From assembly GCF_017876295.1 (NCBI RefSeq), contig NZ_JAGINT010000001.1, positions 3,472,001-3,536,000 on the forward strand: a stretch of DNA of 64,000 nt. Reading direction: 5' to 3'. The stretch comes from Kribbella aluminosa. GTDB lineage: Bacteria; Actinomycetota; Actinomycetes; Propionibacteriales; Kribbellaceae. The notes under the pieces were generated by a model. That model searched no databases and was not told where the DNA came from. It was given only the letters and a program-made list of their open reading frames with translations. Below are positions 42,259 to 50,140 of the stretch, one piece after another. A program made the translations under genes and the position numbers. Positions within the stretch are counted from its first letter, which is position 1. The number at the start of each line of letters is the position of its first letter.

Positions 42259-44673
42259 CTAACGGACCTCGATCTCCGTGGAGAGCGGCAGGTCCGAAAC
42301 CGACGAGCCGGCTCGGATCGTGAAGGCACCGGGCTCGGTCGTCCAACCTGCCTCGTTGTCGGAAACAGCCCAGTGCTCGAAGGTGTGCTGGTGCAGGTGG
42401 ATCGTGATCTCGCGGGCCTGCCCGGCGTCCAGCCGTACGACGGCGAACCCGGCCAGCCAGCGCACCGGCCGGTCGACCGTGCTGTCCGGGCGCTCGACGT
42501 ACACCTGGACGACATGCTTGCCCGCTCGATCACCGGTGTTGCGGACCGTGAGCGCGACCGACGACGGGTCGTTGGCGCGCAGGTCCGACAGCTCCCACGT
42601 GGTGTACCCGAGACCGTGGCCGAACTCGAACGCCGGCGCGGTCCCCGCCTTCAGCCAGGCGCGGTACCCGATGTGGATGCCTTCGTCGTACCGCACGACG
42701 CCGTTCACCGGCGTGACGTCGATGACCGGTACGTCGGCCTGCTCTCGCGGCCAGGTGGTGGGCAGGCGGCCGCCCGGCTCGGCCCGCCCGAGGAGCACGT
42801 CGGCGAGCGCGTCGCCGTACTCCTGACCTCCGAAGTACGTCGCCAGCACCGCGGCGACGTCGTCCCGCCAGGGGAGGAGGACGGGGGAGCCCGCGTTGAC
42901 GACCACGACCGTACGGGGATTGGCGGCCGCGACGGCGCGGACCAGGTCGTCCTGACGGCCGGGCAGCGCGAGGCTGGTCCGGTCGTACCCTTCGGACTCG
43001 ACCTTCGAATTGGTGCCGACGACAACGAGTGCGACGTCGGCGTCCCGGGCCGCGGCGACGGCCTCGTCGATCAGCGCCTGCGGGTCGTCGTTGGCCGGCT
43101 CGACCCCGACCGTGATGCTCAGCGCGTTGCTCAGACCGCCTTCCACCTTGGGCAGATCGAGCTCGACCCGGACGTCGACCGGCGTGCCGGCGGTGACGTC
43201 GAGCGGAGTCGAGATGGACGGCGGGGAGAGCAGCGCGGCGCCCAGGTCGTTGCCGACCGGTACGGCGGTGTCCTCGCGGAGGAGGTTGCCGTCGGCAAAG
43301 ATCCGGCCGTGGCCGACCGACGCGAAGCCGAGCCGGACCGCGCCGGACTCGGCCGGCGTCCAGGTGGTACGGAACTCGAAGACCGCGGAGTCGCCGATCG
43401 GTGCGTTGCCGCCGAGGTACACGAGCGCGCTGGAGAACCGGTCCTCGGCGAACAGCTCCGAACCGTCCGCCGCCAGGAACCGGACCCGGGCGCCGTGCTC
43501 ACCGGTCTGCGGGTTGGTCATCGTGTCGAGTGGGAGGTCCGCGACGCCCTCCTGCACGACCGCGCCGATCGAGTACGTGATGTCGGCGTCCGGGAGCGCG
43601 GCGCGGAGTCCGTCGAGCGGCGAGACGACCTTCTCCGGGATCACCGTCGCGCTGCCGCCGCCCTGGGTGCGGGCGTCGCGAGCGTTGTGCCCGATGACCG
43701 CGATCTTTTGTACGTCCTGCCAGGGGAGCACCCGTCGGTTGACGAGGAGGACGGTGCCTTCGGCTGCTGCCGTTCGTGCGAAGGCTGGTCCGTCGACCTG
43801 CGGTGGGTCGGCCGGCTTCTCGTAGCCTTCCAGGGCCCCGACTCGGGCGGCCAGGGCAAGGATGCGCAGTACCTTGCGGTCGATCGCGTCCTCCTTGACC
43901 TCGCCGGAGCGGACCGCCGCGACCAGGGCGTCGCCCCAGGCGCCGATCGGGCCGGGCATCGCCAGGTCCTGGGAGTGCTTGGCGCTCTCGATGCTGCGGA
44001 CGGCGGTCCAGTCGCTGACCACCACGCCGTCGAAACCCCAGTCGGTGTTCAGCGGGGTCTCGAGCAGGTCGTTCTCGGAGGCGGTCGCGCCGTTGACCGA
44101 GTTGTAGGCGCTCATCACCAGCCACGCCTTCGACTCGGTGACGGCCTTCTCGAACGCGAGCAGGTACACCTCGCGGAGCGTGCGCTCGTCGACCTCGACG
44201 TTCGCGGTGAAGCGGTCGGTCTCGAAGTCGTTCGCGACGTAGTGCTTCGGGGTGGCGCCGACGCCGAGCTCCTGGACGCCGGCGACGTACGCGGCGGCGA
44301 GGTCGGCGGTCAGCACCGGGTCCTCGCTGAACGCCTCGAAGTGCCGGCCGCCGAGGGGTGAGCGGTGCAGGTTGATGGTCGGGCCGAGGACGACGTCGAC
44401 GTTCTTGCGGCGGGCCTCTAGGGCGGACACCACGCCGTACCGGTGGGCGATGCCGACGTCCCACGAGGAGGAGAGGGCGGTCGCGGACGGAAGGCTCAGC
44501 GACGGGTCGCGCTCGTCCCAGACCGGGCCGCGGACGCCGCTCGGGCCGTCGGACAGCACCATGGAGCGGAGGCCGATCGACGGCAGCGCGTGGGTGGACC
44601 AGAAGTCCTGGCCGGTGAGGATCCGGACCTTCTCCTCCAGGGAGAGCCGGCCGAGCAGGTCGTCGAAGTTCAT
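42259..44673 (-). CDS. Glycoside hydrolase family 3 beta-glucosidase with PA14-like insert
   Basis: This 804-residue cytoplasmic enzyme has LSLEEKVRILTGQDFWST at the start, LGPTINLHRSPLGGRHFEAF, and GVGATPKHYVANDFETDRFT for substrate binding. The nucleophile is Asp221 in VVSDWTAV. Between the halves of the C-domain lies a beta-rich PA14-like insert (VRFLAADGSELFAEDRFSSA, WTPAESGAVRLGFASVGHGR). A fibronectin-III-like end (VRNTGDRAGKHVVQVYVERP) completes the order typical of broad-specificity beta-glucosidases. No signal peptide is seen. It is divergent from a TetR gene, and an AAAACC palindrome lies between them. Confidence 0.93.
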   Translation of the reverse strand: MNFDDLLGRLSLEEKVRILTGQDFWSTHALPSIGLRSMVLSDGPSGVRGPVWDERDPSLSLPSATALSSSWDVGIAHRYGVVSALEARRKNVDVVLGPTINLHRSPLGGRHFEAFSEDPVLTADLAAAYVAGVQELGVGATPKHYVANDFETDRFTANVEVDERTLREVYLLAFEKAVTESKAWLVMSAYNSVNGATASENDLLETPLNTDWGFDGVVVSDWTAVRSIESAKHSQDLAMPGPIGAWGDALVAAVRSGEVKEDAIDRKVLRILALAARVGALEGYEKPADPPQVDGPAFARTAAAEGTVLLVNRRVLPWQDVQKIAVIGHNARDARTQGGGSATVIPEKVVSPLDGLRAALPDADITYSIGAVVQEGVADLPLDTMTNPQTGEHGARVRFLAADGSELFAEDRFSSALVYLGGNAPIGDSAVFEFRTTWTPAESGAVRLGFASVGHGRIFADGNLLREDTAVPVGNDLGAALLSPPSISTPLDVTAGTPVDVRVELDLPKVEGGLSNALSITVGVEPANDDPQALIDEAVAAARDADVALVVVGTNSKVESEGYDRTSLALPGRQDDLVRAVAAANPRTVVVVNAGSPVLLPWRDDVAAVLATYFGGQEYGDALADVLLGRAEPGGRLPTTWPREQADVPVIDVTPVNGVVRYDEGIHIGYRAWLKAGTAPAFEFGHGLGYTTWELSDLRANDPSSVALTVRNTGDRAGKHVVQVYVERPDSTVDRPVRWLAGFAVVRLDAGQAREITIHLHQHTFEHWAVSDNEAGWTTEPGAFTIRAGSSVSDLPLSTEIEVR

Positions 44674-44692
44674 GGCGACGATGCTACGACTG

Positions 44693-44715
44693 AAAACCGA
44701 GTGATGCTAGGTTTT
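44693..44715. promoter_or_regulatory. TetR-type operator before the tetR/GH3 divergent pair
   Basis: AAAACCGAG (44693-44701) and CTAGGTTTT (44707-44715) form 9-bp inverted arms with one mismatch and a 5-base spacer. The site ends four bases before the tetR ATG and 20 bases from the GH3 start. Confidence 0.65.
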
Positions 44716-44719
44716 GGGT

Positions 44720-45304
44720 ATGGGTAGTTCCAGGGGTCCGTACGCGAAGGGGGTCGCGAAGCGCGCCGAGATCCTGCGCGCGGCGCTCGAGGTGATCGCG
44801 CGGCACGGCTACCGGAAGACGTCGACGCGTGAGCTGGCGGCGGCCGCCGGGCTGAGCGAGGCGGGGATGCTGCACTACTTCGGCTCGAAGGAGAAGCTCT
44901 TCGAGGAGGTACTGCGGGCCCGCGACGAGGCCGACTCAGCCCGCTTCGCCGACGAGGACCCGATCGACGGGCTGCAGGCGGTCATCCGCCACAACGGCAC
45001 GGTCCCCGGCCTGGTCCAGCTCTACTCCACCTTCTCCGCCGAGGCGGGCGATCCCGACCACACCTCCCACCCGTTCTTCGTCAACCGCTACGCGACCCTC
45101 CGCACCCGCCTCGCCGAAACCATCCGCACCCGCCAGTCCGAAGGCACCCTCACCCGCGACGCAGACCCCGACACCATCGCCACCCTCCTGATAGCCCTGT
45201 CGGACGGCCTCCAAGTGCAATCCCAGTACAACCTCCCCACCGCCCCAGCGGACACCTTCAGCCACCTCCTGGACCTCCTGACTGGCCCCAAGCGCGATAG
45301 TTGA
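44720..45304 (+). CDS. TetR-family regulator of the GH3 gene
   Basis: The 194-residue regulator (ATG at 44720) has the DNA-binding domain KRAEILRAALEVIARHGYRK and TSTRELAAAAGLSEAGMLHYFGSKEKL. The ligand domain has HPFFVNRYATLRTRLAET and TIATLLIALSDGLQVQSQYN. TetR proteins with this kind of C-terminal domain often sit next to beta-glucosidase genes in actinobacteria and may sense a sugar derivative, which is inference here. Its start is just downstream of the palindrome shared with the divergent GH3 gene. It is followed three bases later by a CPBP-protease gene. Confidence 0.9.
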   Translation: MGSSRGPYAKGVAKRAEILRAALEVIARHGYRKTSTRELAAAAGLSEAGMLHYFGSKEKLFEEVLRARDEADSARFADEDPIDGLQAVIRHNGTVPGLVQLYSTFSAEAGDPDHTSHPFFVNRYATLRTRLAETIRTRQSEGTLTRDADPDTIATLLIALSDGLQVQSQYNLPTAPADTFSHLLDLLTGPKRDS

Positions 45305-45307
45305 CCC

Positions 45308-46174
45308 ATGACGAAGTCCGCCGAACCCCCCACCCCACCAGCGGACCGAACCACCACACCCGCGCTGGGGGTTGCCACCGGCTCCGGTGCGGGTGCGCCC
45401 ACCATCTCCACCGCACCCGACGGCGTTAGCCGGCGGGTGCTCTCGCGGGAGATTTGGTTGGTGCTGGCGCTCTCGCTGGGGGCGTCAGGGGTGGCGGCTG
45501 TTATTTCGTTTGCGGGAGTTTTGACGTCTGGTAAGCCGCTTGGTGGGCAGACGGCGGTGATTGTGGGGTCGCGGGCGCCGGGGCGGCCCTGGCTGGATTT
45601 GGCGTGGCAGGTGTTTGCGGTGGTGACGGCGCTGGTGCCGGTCGTGCTGGTCGGGCATCTGCTGGTGCGGGGCAAGGAGTCGCTGCGAACGATCGGGTTC
45701 GACCTGCGGGACCGATGGCGGGATCTCGGCCGGGGTACGGCGATCGCGGCGGTCATCGGGGGAGCGGGACTCGCCTTCTACATCGGTGCACACGCGATCG
45801 GCGTGAACCTGACCGTCGACCCGTCGCAGCTTCCGGACTACTGGTGGCGGATCCCGATCCTGATCGCCGTCTCCGCACAGAACGCCGTACTCGAGGAAGT
45901 CATCGTGCTCGGCTACCTCAACCACCGCCTCGACCAGCTCGGCTGGTCCGTCCGCCGCGCCACCGCGACCAGCGCCCTGCTCCGCGGTTCGTACCACCTC
46001 TACCAGGGCCTCGGCGGCTTCGCCGGGAACGTGATCATGGGGGTGATCTTCACCTACCTGTACCGCCGCTGGGGCCGCGTCATGCCGCTCGTCGTCGCAC
46101 ACACCCTGATCGACACCACCGCGCTGATCGGCGCGACGTACCTGCTCGGCAAGGTCTCGTGGCTGCCCGGCTGA
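45308..46174 (+). CDS. CPBP-family intramembrane metalloprotease
   Basis: This 288-residue membrane protein of the CAAX/Abi protease family has a Pro/Thr-rich N-terminal tail, then about seven helices. The catalytic Glu-Glu pair is Glu196/197 in AVLEEVIVLGYLNHRLDQLG, the second motif is LLRGSYHLYQGLGGF and the third is HTLIDTTAL. The substrate and role (bacteriocin immunity or prenyl-protein processing in relatives) cannot be told. It begins three bases after the tetR stop and could be cotranscribed with it. A palindrome spans its stop codon. Confidence 0.88.
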   Translation: MTKSAEPPTPPADRTTTPALGVATGSGAGAPTISTAPDGVSRRVLSREIWLVLALSLGASGVAAVISFAGVLTSGKPLGGQTAVIVGSRAPGRPWLDLAWQVFAVVTALVPVVLVGHLLVRGKESLRTIGFDLRDRWRDLGRGTAIAAVIGGAGLAFYIGAHAIGVNLTVDPSQLPDYWWRIPILIAVSAQNAVLEEVIVLGYLNHRLDQLGWSVRRATATSALLRGSYHLYQGLGGFAGNVIMGVIFTYLYRRWGRVMPLVVAHTLIDTTALIGATYLLGKVSWLPG

Positions 46175-46187
46175 GAAGTTTCTCAGC
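46170..46187. promoter_or_regulatory. 18-bp palindrome overlapping a stop codon
   Basis: GCTGAGAA and TTCTCAGC flank a GT with perfect 8-bp symmetry. It covers the stop of the CPBP gene and lies 50 bases before the next start. It may be an operator for the 46238 gene or a weak terminator. Confidence 0.45.
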
Positions 46188-46237
46188 TGTAATGACTGAC
46201 ACGTAACCGATCGGCCACCGGACGGGTTGTTGGAGAC

Positions 46238-46576
46238 GTGACAGTCAACGGGGAAATCACGAGTCCGCCAGAAATCGATGCAGGCCTGGCCGCCGCCGCG
46301 CTCGCGGTGTTCGCGCATCGGCACGAGGTCGTCCATCTGCTGTACGCCGCCACCGACGAGCCGGATGCGCTCACCCGGATCGGCGGCCTGCTGAAGGTCG
46401 ACGGGGCGACCATCGCACGGGTCCTGGACCAGCCGCTGCGCTGGATGCTTCCGCAGTTCCGCGCCGAACTGGAGACGATCGCGGCCACGCCCGATCCGGC
46501 TCCGGCCGGCAGCGCCGCCGCGGCCGCTCCGGACAGTGCGCCGGCCACCTTGGAGAAGGCGGCTGTGGCCAAGTAG
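46238..46576 (+). CDS. Small helical protein, weakly GyrA/ParC-coiled-coil-like
   Basis: The 112-residue protein starts at a GTG. Residues ~18-75 (ALAVFAHRHEVVHLLYAATD, DALTRIGGLLKVDGATIARV, LDQPLRWMLPQ) resemble the helical linker of DNA gyrase subunit A, where 'vi.lirs..d...a...l...f.ls..qa.aIL.m.lr.l' precedes the C-terminal domain. The catalytic parts of GyrA are absent. The tail is Ala/Pro-rich. Function unknown. The likeness is from reading only and could be coincidence. It lies between the CPBP protease and a GNAT gene on the same strand. Confidence 0.55.
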   Translation: MTVNGEITSPPEIDAGLAAAALAVFAHRHEVVHLLYAATDEPDALTRIGGLLKVDGATIARVLDQPLRWMLPQFRAELETIAATPDPAPAGSAAAAAPDSAPATLEKAAVAK

Positions 46577-46617
46577 CTCGCAGTACGACGCACCGCTCCA
46601 TCGCCTAGGTTGGAGCG

Positions 46618-47139
46618 GTGTACACGCATGGGCGGGACATCCTGGGGATCGCGGACGAACTGACAGCGGCGTACGTCGATGTGTTCACGGCACCACCGTT
46701 CGAGCGCCGGGACCCGGACGAGACCCGGGCCGCGTTCCGGAAACGCCTCGAGGGGGACGCGGAGCGGGACGGGTTCCAGGCCTGGATCGAGCGTTCCGCG
46801 GACGGGCGGATCGCCGGGTTCCTGACCGGGTGGACGACGCCGGCGCCGTTCCGGACCGACCGGTCGTACGGCAGTGTCCTCGACCGGATCGGCGCGGAAC
46901 AGGTCGAGGAGCTGCTGGTCGGCGCGTTCGAGGTCGACGAGCTCGGCGTACTCGCGCACGCCCGCGGCACCGGCCTGGCCCGCCGCCTGCTCGAGACCGC
47001 CACTCAGGCCAACACCCGCGCCTGGCTGCTCGCCTGGAACCAGAACCACGACGCGATCGCCTTCTACCGGCACCTCGGCTGGCAGGAGCCCGAGGTCCGC
47101 GGCCCCGAACACGACATCCTGGTCTTCGTGAACGGTTAG
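46618..47139 (+). CDS. GNAT-family acetyltransferase
   Basis: The 173-residue protein (GTG start) is a GNAT enzyme. ELTAAYVDVFTAPPFERRDP leads the fold. VDELGVLAHARGTGLARRLLE is the acetyl-CoA pyrophosphate loop (R-x-x-G-x-G/A region), and NQNHDAIAFYRHLGWQEPEV is the C-terminal strand-helix with the common Tyr. It ends DILVFVNG. The substrate is unknown. It sits six bases upstream of the convergent amidohydrolase gene's stop, with no room for a terminator. Confidence 0.88.
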   Translation: MYTHGRDILGIADELTAAYVDVFTAPPFERRDPDETRAAFRKRLEGDAERDGFQAWIERSADGRIAGFLTGWTTPAPFRTDRSYGSVLDRIGAEQVEELLVGAFEVDELGVLAHARGTGLARRLLETATQANTRAWLLAWNQNHDAIAFYRHLGWQEPEVRGPEHDILVFVNG

Positions 47140-47145
47140 CTGGTC

Positions 47146-47877
47146 CTAGAGACCGAACAGGGCCTGCGCGTTGGCGTGGGTTACGGCGGCGTGTTCCTCC
47201 GGGGTCAGCTCGGCCGCTTCCAGGGCGCCTAGTGCGACGGACGGGTCGATGAGGGTCGCGTCGGTGCCGAACATCATCCGGTCGGGGCCGATCCGGTCGA
47301 GGATCCAGCGGATCCGGTTCGCCTCCGGTGCGGACCAGCACGGCTCGAACCAGATCCGGTCGGACCGCTCGGCGGCCTCGGGGACGCGCGGCCAGCCGCT
47401 CGCGCCCATGTGACCGGCGAGCACCCGCGCACCCGGGACGCGCGCCGCCACGTCGGCGAGATCCAGCACGGTGTCGCCCCAGGTGTGGACGAGCGTCGGC
47501 AGCCCGTACTCCGTGGTCAGCTCGATCGCGGCCTGCATCGGCGGCGTGCTGATCGGGGTCCGGCTGTACTCGCTGTGGATCTTCGCGCCGGCCCACCGCG
47601 CCCGCCCGTCCCCGGCGAGCAGTTCGTCGAGGTCCTTGCGGGCCTCGTCGAGCCGTCGCGGGTCGACGACGATCATGCCGCGCAGCCGCGGGTCGGCCGG
47701 GAGCTGTTCCGCGAGCGACCGGTTGCCGGCCGGGGCGTCGTACACGATCGCCTCGATCGCGGACACCAGTTGCAGGTCGATGCCGAACCGGTTCAGGCCG
47801 TCGATGTTCACGTCGATGCTCGCGACGTCCATCGAGAAGAACCACGGGCCCCAGTGGGCGTGGACGTCGATCAGCAT
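47146..47877 (-). CDS. Amidohydrolase-family metal-dependent hydrolase
   Basis: The 243-residue protein has the TIM-barrel amidohydrolase signature: MLIDVHAHWGPWF (HxH metal ligands His6 and His8), GLPTLVHTWGDTVLDLADVA, ARVLAGHMGASGWPRVPEAA, and FGTDATLIDPSVALG with the final metal Asp. This is the group of 'amidohydrolase 2' enzymes such as decarboxylases and lactonases. The ATG at 47877 overlaps the upstream gene by seven bases, making it the last gene of the unit that begins upstream at 53380 or 52059. The substrate is unknown. Confidence 0.88.
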   Translation of the reverse strand: MLIDVHAHWGPWFFSMDVASIDVNIDGLNRFGIDLQLVSAIEAIVYDAPAGNRSLAEQLPADPRLRGMIVVDPRRLDEARKDLDELLAGDGRARWAGAKIHSEYSRTPISTPPMQAAIELTTEYGLPTLVHTWGDTVLDLADVAARVPGARVLAGHMGASGWPRVPEAAERSDRIWFEPCWSAPEANRIRWILDRIGPDRMMFGTDATLIDPSVALGALEAAELTPEEHAAVTHANAQALFGL

Positions 47878-48599
47878 CCGGGCTCCAGGAGGGTCTCGAG
47901 GCTGCGGCTGCCGGCCTGCGCGATCTCGTCGGGGCTCAGCTTCGAGGTGAGCAACCGGCGGACGACGGACCGCGTCTCGTGGAACGGCGTACGGGCACCG
48001 AACACGAGCCGCTCCGCACCGACCTCCGCGGCCACGATCTCCAGCGAGTCCGGCCCGGTCAGCATCCGCGTCGACGTGTGGAACCCGGGCTCCGAACGCG
48101 CCAGCAGCACGAAGTCGCCGAGGTAGTAGAAGTGCGTGTCGAGGAACACCACCCGCGCGCCGAGCCCGCGCAGCGCCGGCCCGACCTTCCGTACGTCGCC
48201 CTCGGTGAAGATCGTCAGCCCCGCGTCGGCGAGCAGCCGGACGACGTGCTCGAACGCCGGGTACCCGGGCTCGACGCTCTGCGCGGTCGGCGCCAGCCGG
48301 ACGGCCCGCGGCGGCGTGTCGCTCGCGAGCAGCCGCTCCAGCTCCTTCTCGGCGCCGAGCGGATCGCGCAGGTCGAGCACCGGGCAGGCCGTCCACCCGT
48401 TGCCCGCGGCAACGTGTTCGGCCTCGGCGTTCCCGGACGGTACGTCGAAGTGCACCGCCCGGAGCGCCGCCACCACACCGCCGGAGATCCCGCTGTCCGC
48501 GAGCACCTTCGCGATGGTCTCGGGCTGTCCCCAGCGCCCGGTCGTCACGTCGTGCCCGACCAGGATGTCGCAGTCGAGCAGCCGGGGCGTTTCACTCAT
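47871..48599 (-). CDS. Amidohydrolase-fold protein lacking the HxH metal motif
   Basis: The 242-residue protein aligns in layout with its neighbour (LLDCDILVGHDVTTGRWGQP at the start; AERLVFGARTPFHETRSVVR and EIAQAGSRSLETLLEPG at the end, like the 'FGTD... NA..LF' finish of amidohydrolases). The N-terminal HxH, however, is replaced by the DCDILVGHD stretch, so metal binding is doubtful. VVFLDTHFYYLGDFVLLAR holds remaining histidines. It may be an inactive partner or use another mechanism. It is coupled by ATGA to the aminotransferase gene upstream and by a seven-base overlap to the amidohydrolase downstream. Confidence 0.75.
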   Translation of the reverse strand: MSETPRLLDCDILVGHDVTTGRWGQPETIAKVLADSGISGGVVAALRAVHFDVPSGNAEAEHVAAGNGWTACPVLDLRDPLGAEKELERLLASDTPPRAVRLAPTAQSVEPGYPAFEHVVRLLADAGLTIFTEGDVRKVGPALRGLGARVVFLDTHFYYLGDFVLLARSEPGFHTSTRMLTGPDSLEIVAAEVGAERLVFGARTPFHETRSVVRRLLTSKLSPDEIAQAGSRSLETLLEPGC

Positions 48600-49822
48600 T
48601 TGGGCTCCAGAGCATTGTGGACCTTGTGGACCGCGGCGGCGATGTCGTCGACGTCGGCGTCGGTGTAGTTCTCGTTCCAGGGCAGGACCAGGAGGGTACG
48701 GCCGATCAGTTCCTCGGCGTTCGGGCACAGGCCGACCGGGTACTCGACGTCCTGCAGCGGGAACCCCGACCCGCCGTACGTGATCCGCTCGCGGACGGCT
48801 GGTGCGGCGTACAGCGGGCTGGTCAGGTAACCGCCGTTCGCCGGCACGCCCTCGGCGGTCAGCGCGGCGGCCCATTCGCGCATGTCGCCGGCCGCCGGGG
48901 AGATGATCAGCGGGTACTGCCAGTAGACGTGGTCGCCGCCGTCGGGTGGTGTCGTCACGCCGGCCAGGTCCCCGATCGCCGCGGTCAGCCGGGCGGCCGC
49001 CGTACGGCGGTCCTTCACGACGCCCCGGAGCTTGGTCAGCTGGGCGCGGGTCACCGAGGCGACCAGCTCGGTCATCCGGTAGTTGAGGGCGAGGAACAGG
49101 TACGTGCGCTCGTCGGTGTCGCGCGGCCAGCCCTTGTCGGCGAACAGCCGCATCCGGCGCGCGTGCTGCGCGTTGCCGGTGACGGTGAGCCCGCCGTCGC
49201 CGGCGCTGATGTGCTTCGTCTGCTGGAGGCTGAAGCACCCGATGTGCCCGATCCGGCCGACGTACGTGTCGCCGACCGGCGCGAGGTACGCCTGCGCGCA
49301 GTCCTCGATCAGCAGGATCCCGTGCCGGTCGCACAGCTCGCGCAGCTCCCGGACCGCGGCCGGCTTGCCGAACAGGTGGACGACGATCACCGCCTTGGTC
49401 CGCGGCGTGATCGCGGCCTCGACGGTCTCCGGCGTGAGGTTCCCGGTGATCGGGTCGACGTCCGCGAACACCGGTACGGCGTTCTGCATCATGATCGGGA
49501 ACACCGTGCCCATGTCGCTGATCGGCGTGGTGATGATCTCGTCGCCCGGGGCCGGGTCCACCGCCGCGACGGCCAGGTGCAGTGCCGCCGTACCCGAGCT
49601 GCACGCGACCGCGTGTCCGGCGCCGAGCAGCGAGGCGAACTCCAGCTCCAGCGCCGGGACCTCGGCACCCCAGGTGGCCGACAGCATGCCGCTGCGCAGC
49701 ACCCGCTCGACCGCCTTCACCTCGTCGTCGCCGAACCGCCGGCCGCTCGCGTTCATCGTCGACGGCAGCGGCTCGGTGCGGACCGGCGTACCGCCGTCGC
49801 GGGCGAGCTGATTGTTCTGCAT
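48596..49822 (-). CDS. DegT/DnrJ/EryC1/StrS-family PLP aminotransferase
   Basis: The 408-residue enzyme belongs to the sugar aminotransferase family that makes amino sugars for cell walls or natural products, and whose relatives also act on cyclitols. Marks are VLRSGMLSATWGAEVPALEL, VACSSGTAALHLAVAA, PISDMGTVFPIMMQNAVPVF, EDCAQAYLAPVGD and the cofactor lysine Lys203 in SLQQTKHISAGDGG. The C-terminal VEYPVGLCPNAEELIGRTL is typical. The ATG is the first in frame. It overlaps the next gene by four bases. No glycosyltransferase or nucleotide-sugar gene is nearby, so its substrate may be a free sugar, inositol derivative or similar. Confidence 0.92.
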   Translation of the reverse strand: MQNNQLARDGGTPVRTEPLPSTMNASGRRFGDDEVKAVERVLRSGMLSATWGAEVPALELEFASLLGAGHAVACSSGTAALHLAVAAVDPAPGDEIITTPISDMGTVFPIMMQNAVPVFADVDPITGNLTPETVEAAITPRTKAVIVVHLFGKPAAVRELRELCDRHGILLIEDCAQAYLAPVGDTYVGRIGHIGCFSLQQTKHISAGDGGLTVTGNAQHARRMRLFADKGWPRDTDERTYLFLALNYRMTELVASVTRAQLTKLRGVVKDRRTAAARLTAAIGDLAGVTTPPDGGDHVYWQYPLIISPAAGDMREWAAALTAEGVPANGGYLTSPLYAAPAVRERITYGGSGFPLQDVEYPVGLCPNAEELIGRTLLVLPWNENYTDADVDDIAAAVHKVHNALEPK

Positions 49823-49846
49823 CGCGGCAATCCCTCCGATAGTTGC

Positions 49847-50140
49847 TTAAGGCAATGGCAGTTGGACGAGGTCGCGGTCGGCGAGCCCCCGGACGCGGTG
49901 CCGGGCGCCCCGCACCGGAGTGAGCTGGGGCACGGTGTACCACCCGCCGCCGAGCTTGTTCACCAGCAGTCTCGCCGTACCCGGTCCGAGCTGGTACAGG
50001 TTCCCGCCGAAGTTCGTCTCACAGTAAACCCCGGTCCGGTCGACGTAGAGCCGCCCGTCGGCGGGCTTGTCCGCCCTGGCGGACGTGCTGAGGGCGGTGA
50101 GCGTACTGCTCGCGGGTGCGGTTCGGCGGGAGAGGTTCAT
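49847..50140 (-). CDS. Small protein coupled to the secreted propeller
   Basis: This 97-residue product has a Ser/Arg/Thr-rich first third. The next segment, PADGRLYVDRTGVYCETNFG, GNLYQLGPGTARLLVNKLGG and GWYTVPQLTPVRGARH, looks like one or two beta-propeller blades or a small beta-sheet. The ATG overlaps the stop of the propeller gene (ATGA) and the gene ends 24 bases before the aminotransferase start, so it is part of the operon. It could be a detached C-terminal piece of the propeller. I do not recognise a family. Confidence 0.55.
   Translation of the reverse strand: MNLSRRTAPASSTLTALSTSARADKPADGRLYVDRTGVYCETNFGGNLYQLGPGTARLLVNKLGGGWYTVPQLTPVRGARHRVRGLADRDLVQLPLP

Noticed and set aside
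46618..47145. Possible terminator GGTC/GACC at the GNAT end
   Set aside because: Stem of only four bases with no T-run.
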